Shown: positions 1 to 11,769 of the stretch, piece by piece
Layout of the letters: each line of letters starts with the position of its first letter
How positions within the stretch are numbered: the stretch's first letter is position 1
Origin: Agapanthus africanus
Lineage: Eukaryota > Streptophyta > Magnoliopsida > Asparagales > Amaryllidaceae
Direction: 5' to 3'
Assembly: GCA_030015575.1 (NCBI GenBank)
Contig: JASDDO010000016.1
Location: 104,117,241 to 104,181,240, forward strand
Length of the DNA: 64,000 nucleotides
Notes under the pieces: generated by a model
What the model was told of the DNA's origin: nothing
Seen by the model: the letters and a program-made list of their open reading frames with translations, nothing else
Databases searched by the model: none
Translations under genes and position numbers: made by a program

Positions 1-461
1 TTGATAGACATAGAAGACTGGCGTATATTCTTTCGGCCTTAGAGTCGCGCTTGTATTATTATGGTTTTCTGGTGGATATGGGCTTCTTTTGAGTTTTGAT
101 CCTCGCCCTTCGGCGTTGTATATTATATTGCTTGCATGGTTTTGTCCGCCCTTTTGGCAAAGAGCTAGCTCCCGCTTAGGGATGCCTTATTCATTATATA
201 TGCTTTATCAGGTTTTGTACCCGTTTGGGGTCAGTATTTACAAAGAAAACTCTGCCGAATTTTTTAGAAAAGACTTGAGATTTTAAAAATGCATACTTCG
301 GCTGATGTTGTTAAACTTCTTGCTTTAAAATTGGTTTTTCCTTCACTCTATTGCTTTACCTGGTTTTGATTTCTGGGTTTTGGCTTACTTAGATTACGTA
401 TGCCTCGAGAAGTTTCGTAATTTAAGTGCCAGTCACGCTCGGTACTTTTCCGGTCGTGACA
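1..461 (+). repeat. A1 5' LTR, terminal 461 bp only
   Basis: This segment aligns end to end with 35796-36256, the end of the A1 3' LTR, with scattered substitutions (roughly 4-5% by eye). It ends in GTCGTGACA and the primer-binding site follows 4 bp later. The remaining 3.8 kb of this LTR lies left of the window. Confidence 0.88.
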
Positions 462-465
462 AAGT

Positions 466-477
466 TGGTATCAGAGC
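466..477 (+). other. A1 primer-binding site (tRNA-iMet)
   Basis: TGGTATCAGAGC is complementary to the 3' end of plant initiator tRNA-Met and sits 4 bp after the LTR end. It fixes the element as plus-strand. Confidence 0.92.
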
Positions 478-2100
478 GTTAGGTTTTGCCTTCGGAGTGT
501 AGGATGACCCTTGGTTGATGCAGTAGGTGACTCAAGTAGAATGACGTACCGTGTGTATGTTCCATGGCATACTTACGATATGCTACTCCGCTTAAGAAGC
601 CTTAGGATGTACATTTCCTTGCACAGTATTATATTCATTCGTATGATCTATCCCCTTCAGTACCAGTTTATGGTTTTGTTACCACGGTTGTACGGGCATG
701 GAGAGCTATGGCTAGAGTTGCGGTCAGCACGAGCTCGTCATGGACGAGGACTGGCCAGGGTGTATTTCCGGCGGCACCTGATTGCATAGACATATCGGCA
801 TACGACTGCATAGAGGCGTCGTTTTATTGTGTTTTCGCGCCATGAGCGTTTGATGGGTCGCTTTTACGAGATTTCTCGGACGTGCAGTTCAGTACCAGAG
901 GATTGGGCTACCTCTAGAGGCCAGCCAGAATGTGATGACCGTCAATGCACAGATTATTTGATGATTGAGGCACTGTTCAGCGTGCGGACGAATGAGCCAG
1001 TGATTTCGGCGAATAAAAAGATATCGCCCCAGATATTTGAAGCTAATGCCGCACGAGTTATACTTCGAGATATGATAGAAGATCGCTAGTCATCAAAGAT
1101 GAAAGACTAGGACATGTGATTCATTGCCTACCCCGATGCGAGGTCATCTGATTGAGTGATTCCAGCTAGAGACGACTTCATGCCGGTACGATGGGAGTCG
1201 ATAGAGACGATCGAATGTCAGGCACCCATTCTCCAAGTTTAAAGTATTCGGAAAACAATGCAAGTAATTCTATGGACCCTCTAGAAGAATGAAACCCTAA
1301 CTTGATATAATGACCATGAGAACGCTTCAAAAACCTTAGGGTTTATAGCAGTTCAGCGGTACCATTAATGAGGCTTGGGTTTGCCCTTCTACGGTTGGTC
1401 CACAGGTGCTGTGGCATGTATTCGATACTATTAAACTATACCCCAGATATTGAGCTCTTGGGGGATTATGGAACCTTGACGATTCGATCGAAAAGTTCGA
1501 TATCATTCGGATATCATATGATGGGATGCATTGCTTGGGAGACTCCAGATACGAGTATAGCCGTTGGAGCGTAGTCCATGCAGCCACGAGGAGACGAGTC
1601 TGAATCAGTCGACATTAGAGAAAAGTGGAGTAAGAGGTTCGTACGAGATCGTGACGAGATGGCATTCCACTCCGCTGACATCAGAGATGTGATACACATG
1701 CAGATGTGTTGTACATAGATATATCTTCCAGAAGGAGTCGTGATGAGTATGCAGCCATTCCGGAACAAGAAATAAATTTAGTGAAAGATGATGACTTCCG
1801 GGCAGTTCGGCGGAAACGAGATTTGGGAGATACTTCGATAGACCTTTCTAGAGTACTATACGAGAAGACCTGGACCCAGGATCAGTTGTATTACGCACAC
1901 CCAGCAGGCCAGAGTTCGGCATCGTCGACGAGACATGTTATGAGTGACCACGACAGTTGGCCAGAGACTCTTAGAGGATGTGTTTGAGCGGGACTATTCC
2001 ACCATACTTGATTTCGGTATTTTAGGCGATCTATTTGTATGATTGAGTTTTGATGACTGAGATTCATAATATTGTTTTCGTGCACCATGGATGCACCTAC
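478..2100 (+). other. A1 interior, conserved non-coding block
   Basis: The reverse complement of A2 (about 39480-41120) aligns with this block along most of its length, although neither copy has a long open frame. Short frames (for example 511-789 and 1706-1987) match no family I recognise. A1 lacks about 130 bp that A2 carries just inside the primer-binding site. Around 1240-1430 the block is also similar to part of the leader of copia element F (48885-49080). I see no gag, protease, RT, RNase H or integrase motif. Confidence 0.65.
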
Positions 2101-2139
2101 TGAGTATTTACGTTTTGTGCATAGTTATTGCACTTGAGA

Positions 2140-3470
2140 TATGCTTTATACACCGTTGTGTTGATTTATGATTTGTGCAGGTTTATTTTCAGTTTTGTGC
2201 CTTGGCTACACATGTTTATGATTTCATGGATTGCATACAGCTGATTTGATTTTTGTGCAGGTTGTATGCACTCGATTTGGTTTTTGCACTCGGTATAGCT
2301 TACATGTGCTTGCAGTGCGTGGAGACGTGTTTTGTGCACGCAGTTGCACGCGTTTATGATTTTATACACCTTGGCACACTCGGTGTTGCTTTTTATACGC
2401 ATTTGAATTTTTGATGCATTTCCGTGCACTTGTTGCACCCGATTTGTATTTTGTGCAATTGTTGCACTAGGTTTTTACGCTGTGCATTGTTGCACCATAT
2501 TGTATTTCGTGCACTGGATGCACTGTATTTGGCATTTCGTGCACTGGATGCACTGTATTTGGTATTTCGTGTACTGGATGCACCGGATTCATATTTCAAG
2601 CATTTGTTGCACCAGCTAGGTATTTTGTGCATTGGTTGCACCGGAATTATACTCCGTACCTTGGTTGCACCCGATTTATGTCTTTGAGCATTTTTGTTAC
2701 CAGATTTGTGTTTTGTGCGCGTCTGCACTTGATGTTCGTTTTCATGCATGTTACTGCACTAGATACTTTTCACGGACTGGCGCGCTTGGGTTAGATTTTT
2801 GCGCATATTAGGCGCTTAATATTGGATTTTGTGCACACTGGATGCACTCGATTGGGATTTCCATTCGTGCATGTTAGTTGCACTGGATTGAGATTTTGTT
2901 CACCACAGTTGCACTCGACTTCGATTGATGACATTCGAGATGTTAATTTTGATTCCATGCCTGATATTTTGAGCGATTTATTTGCATGATTGAGATTTTG
3001 TGCACCACAGTAGCACTTGACTTTGATTAGATATCATTCGAGATGTTGATTTTGATTTCATGCCTATGGTATGCATGTGATTTGACTAATGCTTTCGGCA
3101 TAGTTTTCATACACTTTTAGAATTTTGATTCGATTTTGTGCATGTTGATGCACATGGTTGTGAGATTATATACCACGGTATACCTGATTTGGATTTTGAT
3201 TGAGATGTGTTGTATACTGTCGATTTCGATTGCGATATTCGATATTGTTTTCGTGCACTTTGTGCACTGGATTTGGATTCTTGCGCATATTTGGGCGTTT
3301 GATGAGATTTTGATGCATACCAGATGCACTCAATCGAGATTCTTCGTGCATATCAGATGCACCTAGTTTTGGCTATCAAGCACACTAGTTACCCTTGACA
3401 GGTGTTCGTGCACACCCGTTGCACTTAGATTTTGTTTCTGTGCACATGTATGGCACATTTCATTGATTTC
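2140..3470 (+). repeat. A1 mini-hairpin minisatellite (GTGCA-loop-TGCAC units)
   Basis: A degenerate array whose units contain GTGCA and its reverse complement TGCAC separated by 4-7 nt, joined by T-rich linkers. Around 2509, 2539 and 2569 the period is 30 bp; later units are more widely spaced. Clear examples are GTGCACTGGATGCAC near 2509 and 2539, GTGCATTGGTTGCAC near 2627, and GTGCACTTTGTGCAC near 3254. A2 has a shorter, more diverged version at 38940-39330. Confidence 0.75.
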
Positions 3471-3758
3471 GATTTCTGTACGCACCAGACGCACGTGGCA
3501 TTCATGTACATATTTTGTATTTGATTTCCTTTTGAGATGATGTTTATGATATTTACTAATTGGTATAGAAGCTGAACAAGACTAGTCCGAGGACAGTACC
3601 TGATTATGTTTTTGCATGCATCGATAGTTATCGAAGGGATTTCCAAAAGGGCGCAATAGTCTCAGTATTTACCTACGTGTCCGAGATGACATGAAGCATT
3701 TTACAAAGTAAACCCTTCTAAATTATTTTTCTAAATGGCGGGACGCATGTTAAACAAA

Positions 3759-3759
<1 letters not shown>

Positions 3760-3832
<73 letters not shown>

Positions 3833-3893
3833 ATATGTATCTATGTATGTATGTATATATGTATCTATGTATGTATGTATATATCTATGTATG

Positions 3894-3950
<57 letters not shown>

Positions 3951-4003
3951 GTATATATATATATATATGTATGTGTATGTATGTATGTATGTATGTATGT
4001 ATA
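3760..4003 (+). repeat. Compound microsatellite (AT)n-(GTAT)n
   Basis: A pure AT run at about 3761-3820 is followed by GTAT/ATCT/AT mixtures to about 4003. The matching place in A2 (near 38677-38690) has only a short TA run, so this block grew in A1 after the two copies separated. Open frames across it (Tyr/Ile/Met/Cys repeats) are artefacts of the repeat. Confidence 0.93.
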
Positions 4004-4402
4004 TGGGATTATTTTCTTACAATAAATATCCGCTACTTATGCCGTGGGTTACACATCACGTGGCGATTTAGAAAAGATTTTGCATGCGTTCTATTCGGTT
4101 TTGGAGATTTGAGGATGCGTACTAGATATGTATCATAGTATTTGACGAGAGTATATTGGATTTCAGTGGTGGATTTTGAGATCTGTATCTCCATTGTAAC
4201 TCTGATGATATGCGTGTGAATCCGATGATTTGCATGACGCTTGACGAAGTTCAATTTTGGTTTATATACTCGTTTTTCATGCGCATGCATTGCGCTACGA
4301 TGTGTTTTATGTATTTATGATTTCGGAGCCCCGACGGCATGATCTTTTATTGAAATGTTTGAGAATTTAGGGGTTTAAATTTAAATTCGGGGACCGAATA
4401 TC

Positions 4403-4418
4403 TTTAAGGGGGGAAGAC
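4403..4418 (+). other. A1 polypurine tract
   Basis: TTTAAGGGGGGAAGAC lies immediately before the 3' LTR start (TGTAACATT). It is the expected plus-strand primer for reverse transcription. Confidence 0.85.
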
Positions 4419-5543
4419 TGTAACATTTCAGAAAAATAAAATATTATTTTTGGGAATTTTTATAATTAAATAATAATTATATTGAATATTTTAATAAGGC
4501 GGTAAAATTAAATACCGATAAATTTGGGGAAAATTTCGAAAAATTATGGAAATTACTGAATTAAGGGTGCTTTATGTGATCTATACAAATTATAAGTTTT
4601 TATGATTAATTATACACTATTTAGTGCTAATCGTGATTAAATATCGCTAATCGCGCATTAAGCTTGTTTTGTGCAAAACATGCACCATGTCACATTTTGA
4701 TACTTGTTTCATTTTGTCATGGCTTTTTCCTTCTCTTGGATGGTTTTGTTTTAGAAAAAAGAAAAAAAAAAAAGATAAAGAAAACAAGAAAAAGAAAAGT
4801 CAAAGGGTATGGGCATGAGAGAGAAAGAGAGGGTGAGGGGTCTTGGTTGACTTGGGCCATTCTCTTTCGTCTTCATTATTTTCTTCATATTTCTTTCCCC
4901 TTCCTCTCCCATGGCAGCACTCCCTCTCCCTCCACCTCTAAACCCTTAAAACACCATCAAATCTTCATCAAAACTCCATCCCCACTTCATTAAAAATGTG
5001 CACAAGCCCTCTATCTACACTTTGGACCAAGAAAGCAAGGATTTTGGACACTTGGGGCAATTCAAGAAAATTCTTGAGTTGCCAAATGAGGTAATTTCTG
5101 CACCATCATGATAGTATTTCGATTCCTTAAGTGTCCATACAAGTTTAGAATCGATATTGTGTAGTTTAGCGAACTTTGAAAATTCCAAGTTAGGGATTAG
5201 GGTTTGAATTGATTCCAAAGGTGAAATTGAGGTGTAATTAGGGACTACAACCCCTATTGTGATGATATAGTGGACTAAACCTGAGACTTAAACCCCGGAA
5301 TACGAACTTAGAAACCCGATATCGGAGAATTGTGGATTCTGTGGGGGTATAATGAAATCTGCTAACACCCGGGTGACCTGAAAATTTTTTAGCAAACACA
5401 GAGAAGTGTGCAGGCAACCTAGGACCCCCCACTGAAACCCTAGCCCCTACTTCCCCAACTTGGCCGCAGATTAATTCATCCTGGCCACAAATTGCGGCCA
5501 GGTCAGGGTGGTTTTGCCTCGTGTTGGTTCTGTGGCTCCTTTA
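4419..5543 (+). repeat. A1 3' LTR, segment 1 (before insertion B)
   Basis: Begins TGTAACATTTCAG and matches the reverse complement of the A2 LTRs (38306 downward; 55858 downward). It contains a purine-rich stretch at 4752-4830. It is cut at 5543 by element B; the LTR resumes at 23485. The weak pair GGCCGCAG / GCGGCC near 5462-5500 may be a remote relative of the GC palindromes described elsewhere. Confidence 0.88.
5539..5543. repeat. Target-site duplication of B, left (CTTTA)
   Basis: CTTTA directly precedes B and recurs directly after it at 23480-23484; 5 bp is the expected length for copia. Confidence 0.93.
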
Positions 5544-7454
5544 TGTAAGTCGACGTTAGACACCCCACATGATGCGGGGAGGCGGAATAGGTAAAACAAT
5601 CATTTTGTTTAAACTAACATCGACTAACTTTACGGATCTTTGCTAAACCCTAACTAACAACAACATAGAAGGGATTAGCTACTATGAAAGATGATTATAC
5701 CTAATGAATCAAGTCCTTCTTGTTCTCGTTGACCACCTCCTCGTCGGCCTCCTCGTTGTGATAGAAGATCCACCCGAGAGCTACTTCTCCAAGCTTAACC
5801 TCTCACTTGAGGTAACTAGGTTGCTAAGAGTGCTAATCAAAGTAACCTAGAGGATATAGAATAGTATTAGGGATCTATTAGTCTTGCTAACCCTTGGATC
5901 TCAACACATGAGAGGTTAGGGTTAGTTCTTTGAAGAGAGAGAGCTTGAGAAGAGAGAAGGTGAGAGTGAGAATGATATGAATTATGTCTCTTTTGTTATA
6001 TATAATGAAGCAAGAATATCAAATAAATCATTATTTGATATTAACTACCAAGCTTCATTTAATACATACAATGAATCATCTCATGAGTCATTAAACAATA
6101 AATGCTTCATTAACTCATTTGGATGATTCATCTCATGAGTCACTAATCCATTTAATGCAAATGCCACCTAAGCTTCCAACTCATCAATCTTCTAGAAGCT
6201 TCTCGACTAATTACGAGAATGCCCCTCCCATCCGTGAAAACACGGAAATACTGAGACTGTATAAATCCAATAATCCAATACTAGAATCTGGCTTAAATCA
6301 AAACATGCTAGTATAAACTGTCCGAACATCATACGTGCGTAAAAACACGTATGCGTCTGAACCCTGTCGTAAAACCATACGACCTCTATATCGTTTCGCC
6401 CGAAGTAGGGAAACTCGATGTGTAGGACTCTAATGACTCGACACTATGCTGGCAGTGGGTTTAACCACAGACCGCAAGTGGCACTAGCTGTATGTAACGA
6501 TTCCCAAGTAGATGTCGATAAGAAGGCCGATGAGGAAACCTATCCGAACTCCTACTGAGCCTGATGTGACAATCTCCGTACAGTCTGGTCTGTTCGTCTA
6601 AGACTATCGCATATCGGGCCTAGGGGGCGGCAAGCGGCAGTCCCCTAAAAGCGGTGTAAGTCGTGTCGGAGTGAAGCCCATTACACCTTGAGAAGCTACT
6701 GGAAAACCTACCAGTAATTCTCGTCCGCCCTGGCCAGGGACTTTGTGTAATGGCTCTCCAAACACAGCGGGATATCAACTCCCAATACTGGGAGAGACGA
6801 ATCCTATCTAACCGCCACTGCCTCCAAGTGCTTCGGGACTGCACCCAACTGCTGCCTGTTTGCACGACTCCTTTGAGCCGTGGTAGGGTAGCAATCTAAG
6901 AACAATGGGAACACACTCGAGGCGAAGCAGCAGTGTCAATTCTGCGGACTATGCTGTACTCATGTCACCTGGGAACTGTTAACTGACGACGGGTATAATA
7001 CCAACCAACAGTTCCCTGCGAGTCCTGTCCGGTGTACCCATAACCCAACGAGCACCTATATACTATCTCCAGTACAACATACTAATGGCTGTGGGACAGA
7101 CCATTTCCCTAACTGGGATGAGAAGCGTACACACTAGTCTTCTCCGGAGTATCGATGCCCTGTCTCGACAATCCTACGACTAGGGACCTGAAAAAGGATG
7201 TGCTTGTAGACTACCCAGCCCCCACTAGTGTGACTGCCATCACAACGCTGGTAGTCAAGCAAGATCCTAAGGGCTCTATCAATATGTATTCTCGATATGC
7301 TAACATATACACATATTAAGATAGAAATAAACCAAGTAGCATACTACCATGTTTAGCAAGACTGTTAATATAACTGTGAATATCCCAAGCTTCCATTAAG
7401 TAATATACAAGCTAGTATGATACAATAATGGCCCCTAGAGCATATACACTAACA
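5544..7454 (-). repeat. B 3' LTR (left copy)
   Basis: Nearly the same sequence as 21567-23479 with scattered substitutions and small indels. In element sense it begins TGTTAGTGTATATGC and ends CGTCGACTTACA. Confidence 0.93.
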
Positions 7455-7468
7455 ATCTCCCACTTGCA
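7455..7468 (-). other. B polypurine tract
   Basis: In sense this reads TGCAAGTGGGAGAT, directly before the 3' LTR. The same tract occurs at 26268 (E), 43604 (F) and, with one change, 63391 (G). Confidence 0.88.
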
Positions 7469-7477
7469 CTAGGGCCA

Positions 7478-7957
7478 TGTACTGGCGTATCGAAGACCTA
7501 TCATCTCGAGTAGCCTCTCGAACTGAATCTTAGGTAAGGCCTTAGTGAAAGGATCTCCAGTGTTCTCCTCTGTAGGAACTCTCCGGGCCTCGATCTCCTG
7601 TCGATCTATGATCTCCCTGATCAAGTGATACCGCCTTAAGATGTGTCTGGACTTCTGATCTGACCTGGGTTACTTCGCTAAAGCTATAGCTCCGTTGTTG
7701 TCACAATACAGCGGTATTGGATCAGCAATGGTAGGAACCACCTGAAGTTCTGTTAGGAACTTCTTCATCCAGATTGCTTCTTTTGCGGCATCGCAAGCAG
7801 CGATATACTCCGCTTCCATCGTCAAGTCTGCAACGGTGTCCTGCTTGGAACTCTACCAGCACACCGCCCTTCCATTGAGGGTAAAGACATAACCTGACAT
7901 GGACTTGGAGTCATCCTTGTCACTCTGGAAGCTGGAATCAGCAAAGGCCTCTATCTT
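7478..7957 (-). pseudogene. B RNase H domain, broken
   Basis: RNase H removes RNA from the RNA:DNA hybrid during reverse transcription. Translating the minus strand here gives a copia-type RNase H with the expected acidic motifs (ADSSF, MEAEY, YCDNNGA, DPFTK), closely matching the intact domain of G at 62831-63349. The frame is shifted relative to the preceding RT piece near 7955, and stops fall after VCW and after ALAK. It ends about 10 bp from the polypurine tract, as in G. Domain identity is sure; it is non-functional as written. Confidence 0.8.
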
Positions 7958-8984
7958 GAGGTCTTTCCGCCGTAAACCAAGAACATCTCCTTAGTCCTTC
8001 TCAGGTACTTGAGAATGTTCTTTACTGCTATCCAGTGCTTCTCCCCTGGGTCTGACTGATACCTGCTTACCACACTCAGTGCGTAAGCTACATCTATTCT
8101 AATGCACAACATCGCATACATTATAGAGCCTACCGCAGAAGCGTAGGGTATAACTGACATGCGATCCCTTTCCAAATCAGTCTTGGGAGACATCTCTTTG
8201 GATAGGGTGATTCCGTGACAAGCCGGTAAATTACCGTGCTTAGAATCGTCCATACTGAATCTTTTCAGTATAGTGTTGATATACCTGGACTGCGATAGTC
8301 CCAACATCCTCTTGGATCTATCACGATAGATCCGGATCCCCAGAATGTAAGAGGCATCACCCAGGTCTTTCATGGAGAACCTGTGTGATAAGAATCATTT
8401 GACGGATTGTAGCATAGGAATGTCATTTCCTATCAATAGAATGTCATCCACGTACAAGACGAGTAATACGACAGTTCGTGCTACAATTTTACTATATATA
8501 CATGGTTCATCTGGATTTTTGATAAAGTCAATTCTTTGACCGTTTCATCAAAACAGATGTTCCAACTCCGCGATGCTTGCTTTAGTCCATAAATGGACTT
8601 AAGCAACTTGCACACTTTCCCGCTGCTCCCACTCTGATTGAAACCCTCTGGCTGATCCATATAGACGCACTCTTCCAAATTACCATTTAGAAAAATCGTC
8701 TTTGCGTCCATCTGCCAGATCTCATAATCATGGAAGACGGCAATAGCAAGAAGGACCCGAATGGATTTGAGCATAGCCACTGGAGAAAAAGTTTCATCAT
8801 AGTCCAAACCAGGTCTTTGACGAAAACCCTTTGCAAAAAGTCTAGCCTTATAGGTTTCCACCTGTCCATCTACACCAATCTTTTTCTTGAAGATCCATTT
8901 GCATCCTATGGGTTTTACCCCATCTGGAGCAAAGTCCAAAGTCCATACTTTGTTGGTGTACATGGACTCCATCTCGGTCCGCAT
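7958..8984 (-). pseudogene. B reverse transcriptase, frameshifted
   Basis: Copia-type RT in two open pieces. The first (8984 down to 8481, 167 residues) has WIFKKK, DETFSPVA and the first catalytic Asp at residue 93 in QMDAKT, then leaves frame near 8527, apparently by loss of one base in a T run. The second (8373 down to 7951, 140 residues) starts after the catalytic box. The YVDD box lies between them at 8443-8454 and is intact in the shifted frame, followed by a stop near 8400. RT copies element RNA into DNA in the virus-like particle. The YVDD box shows that damage here is by small lesions only. Confidence 0.85.
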
Positions 8985-9023
8985 TGCATCCAGCCATCTT
9001 ACCGAGTCACCACTCTGGATGGC

Positions 9024-9353
9024 CTACTGGAAGCTAGTAGGTTCATCATTATCAATGACGCAATCCTCTCTATCCCCATCTATGAGAAAACCGTAGTATC
9101 TCTCAGACGGATGAGACGGCCTGCTATTCCTGCGGAGGGGTGTGGGAATGTCTTGTTCTTCTTGAACTACTGGTTCTACCAAACTTTCAGTAGTAGTTTG
9201 TGGTTCTGGAATTTCTTCCAATTCTATTGCGCTCCCACTTGTTTCCTTTTCTAAAAACTGATGTTCTAGAAAATGGGCATTACGAGAAACAAAAACCTTT
9301 TGTTCCTCTGCGTAATAGAAGAAATACCCCTTGGAGTTCTTTGGATATCCCAC
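9024..9353 (-). pseudogene. B integrase C-terminal region and IN-RT linker
   Basis: A 109-residue open piece in the same frame as integrase upstream and RT downstream. It begins with GYPKNSKGY, part of the conserved copia integrase C-terminal region, and ends in an acidic, Pro/Ser-rich linker with PLRRNSRPSHPSERY before RT. Stops close it on both sides (near 9396 and at 9024). G has the corresponding start at 62540-62640 but then jumps straight to the end of RT; F has a decayed version near 44860-45120. Confidence 0.8.
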
Positions 9354-9395
9354 AAACTTACACTGTATTGATCATGCCTCGAGTTTTTCCGCATG

Positions 9396-10139
9396 CTACT
9401 TTTTAACAAAAGATGGACATCCCCATATCTTTAGATACTGAAGATAGGGTTTCTTCCCGCTCCACATCTGATATGGCGTGGTAGGCACAGTCTTGGTAGG
9501 AGCCCTGTTCAAAAGATATGTTGCTGATTCTAGCGCATAACCCCAGAAAGATCGCGGTAACTCAGCATTACTCATCATGGAACATACCATATCCAATAGG
9601 GTTCGGTTCCATTTCTCCGATACACCGTTATGCTGTGGAGTGTATGGAGGAGTAAGCTGAGAGAGAATTCCTTTCTCTTTTAGGTAGCCCAGAAACTCGG
9701 CACTTAAGTATTCACCACCTCGATCAGATCTTAGTGTCTTGATACTTTTGCTGGTTTGGTTTTCTACTTCATTCTTATATTCTTGGAATTTCTCAAAGGC
9801 CTCATGTTTCATTAAGAAAATGAATCCATACCTAGAGTAATCGTCCGTAAAAGTAATGAAATATGAAAAACCACCTCTTGCATGTGTAGACATTGGACCA
9901 CATACATCGCTGTATATGAGTCCTAAGAGCTCGCTCGCTCTTACTCCATGTCCAGTGAATGGAGTCTTTGTCATCTTTCCTTTGAGACATGATTGACAAG
10001 TTGCATAAGTTTGATATTCGAACGGATCCAAATATCCTTCTCTATGTAACTTAGTTAACCTTATCTCATTGATGTGACCCAGTCTACAATGCCATAAGAA
10101 AGCCTGATTTATATCTGGAGACTTTCTTTTTAGTGTGTT
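9396..10139 (-). pseudogene. B integrase, zinc-binding and catalytic core
   Basis: Integrase inserts the cDNA into the host genome. The zinc-binding part includes WHCRLGHIN and CQSC just before and at the start of the open frame (10031). Counting from 10031, the catalytic residues are D42 (YSDVCGP), D103 (RSDRGGEY) and E139 (NGVSEKW), which is exactly D,D(35)E. The domain is therefore chemically complete. It is bounded by a TAG at 10140-10142 and a stop at 9396-9398, both in frame with the rest of the polyprotein, so it could not be made as part of a full product without readthrough. Confidence 0.9.
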
Positions 10140-10295
10140 CTAGACATTGAAAAACTGTAATTGGTGTAGCACGTATATACCGTTATCTAGTGTACCGGAC
10201 CCAATCAAACCATGATTAAAGTGGATGTTAACAACATCGCTTACAAACGTGAAATCATAACCTTCTTTTGATAACAACGATACCGATATGATATT
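10140..10295 (-). pseudogene. B protease-integrase junction (downstream of C)
   Basis: This is the continuation of the B polyprotein after insertion C. The reading (NIISVSLLSKEGY and onward) matches G at about 61590-61740. Removing C plus one TSD copy (8,096 bp) rejoins the same frame used at 18387-18766, so C entered an open frame. It ends at a TAG (10140-10142). Confidence 0.8.
10291..10295. repeat. Target-site duplication of C, left (ATATT)
   Basis: ATATT is repeated at 18387-18391 on the other side of C. Confidence 0.93.
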
Positions 10296-11754
10296 TGATT
10301 GATTCGAAAAAGTGTAGTTTGTAGTTAACCGCAATCAGAACGGTGTCGCATGTAGCTAGACCGAGATGAGTACGGGTCGTCCTCAGGGAAACATTGAATC
10401 TTTTACTCTTACTTTAGTTGTGTTGAAAAAGGGGAGGAATAAAGAATTTTGTGAATGGTTTCTAGATCTACGTTAAGCAAGAATGCAAAAATATAGATCT
10501 AGATTATTTTAGGGATGTAGTTAATATAATAAGAGGGCTTGTAGGGTTCGTTAGGATTTAGTAGTTATGGATGATTAATTAAAAGTTACCCTTTTTATCC
10601 TTTAATAGATTTAAAACTAGAACGACGGTGATGCATGTAGATTAGGGTTTCTGGAGGGAAAAGGAATCCCACTCTTAACCCTTATCTCGACATGAAACTC
10701 CGTTCATATCTAGCCTTTACCAAAACAATCATTAATCTAATCTCTAATCGTGGTCGGGACTAACAAAGAATTGTTAGCCCGCCCGATTAGGATGTTAATG
10801 ATTCTTTTGATAAAGTTCATAAACTTTATAGGACTTAAAAAGTGTTTAGGGACGTTCATCGTCCATTAGCCTACCCTAATCCTACGAACCCTAACAAGCG
10901 GATAATTACTCGCGCATGTTGGGAGAAAGAGAGATGGAGAGAAAATGCATAATTAAACTACAAAGAAATAGAATACGAAAAAGAGCTACCTTTATTAATC
11001 AACAATATTCATTACACTTTGATCCCTTAGAAAATGATTACAAATACTAGTTTGCTTCTCGATCTCTTCCAAGGAGGTAGATGAACCGTTGATGATCAGC
11101 CTGGATGCGTGAGCCGTCTTGGACTTCGTGATCCCGTCGGCTTGATGATTTTTCCAAGAGGCTCTCGGTCCATATTTATAGTCCAAAGCCAGAAACCTTT
11201 GCTTCCAAATTAGGGAAATAATAGTGGAGAATCTCCCAAAAATTGCACAGCATCTAAATCTTCTTTATGACCGCGGATCCGCGGCCCAAGGGGGTATGGC
11301 CGCGGATCCGCGGCCATTCAATCTCAGCCCTTGATCAAATTTCTTAGGCTCTGTATTTGTGACATTTGGCGATCCTTGGAACCTTTGTAACATGGAAATC
11401 TTCTCGTGGTTGCTGCCAGACTTGGTCTCCAAGTTTTGCTTTCTTAATTAGGCAAGTTTTCTTTAACAACTTGATTTCCTTGATTTTAGTCTTGATAAAT
11501 TCTGCACAACTTGGAAAAATTCTGCACAACAACTCAAATAATATTTAGTAGACTTTGTTCTACTAGGATTTGGTCAATGATATTATTTGCATACATTTTC
11601 CTACCAAATGCTAATTATAATATATCAACACATGGAAAATATTATTTTTACAGATAAACCCTCATATGTATGATATATTATAATAAAGACCTTTTTTAAT
11701 ATGAAAATAGTAGGAAAAATGTAATAACAAATGTGCAGTTTTATCAACTGAACA
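10296..11754 (-). repeat. C 3' LTR (left copy)
   Basis: Starts TGATTGATTCG and ends CAACTGAACA on the plus strand; its partner is 16957-18386. It is 29 bp longer than the partner because it keeps two GC palindromes at 11271-11315. Both LTRs encode a nearly identical 63-codon frame (10995-11186 here), which I do not treat as a gene. Confidence 0.93.
11271..11315. repeat. Paired GC palindromes in the C LTR
   Basis: CCGCGGATCCGCGG (11271-11284) and the 18-bp perfect palindrome GGCCGCGGATCCGCGGCC (11298-11315). The other LTR has a single degenerate copy near 17932-17946. The same motif pair occurs in the leaders of B, E, F and G. Confidence 0.9.
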
Positions 11755-11769
11755 AATACCCCCAAACTT
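11755..11769 (-). other. C polypurine tract
   Basis: Sense AAGTTTGGGGGTATT immediately before the 3' LTR (TGTTCAGTTG). Similar tracts recur inside the element near 12926, 13036 and 13103. Confidence 0.85.

Noticed and set aside
2140-3470. CRISPR-like array
   Set aside because: Units are degenerate, spacing is irregular, the repeats are hairpin words inside a plant retrotransposon, and no cas genes exist here.
3735-4138. Open frames rich in Tyr, Ile, Met and Cys
   Set aside because: They are translations of AT/GTAT microsatellite and are open in several frames at once.
10995-11186. 63-codon frame repeated at 17656-17847 in both C LTRs
   Set aside because: The two copies are alike because LTRs are identical at insertion; there is no known domain and no other evidence of a gene.
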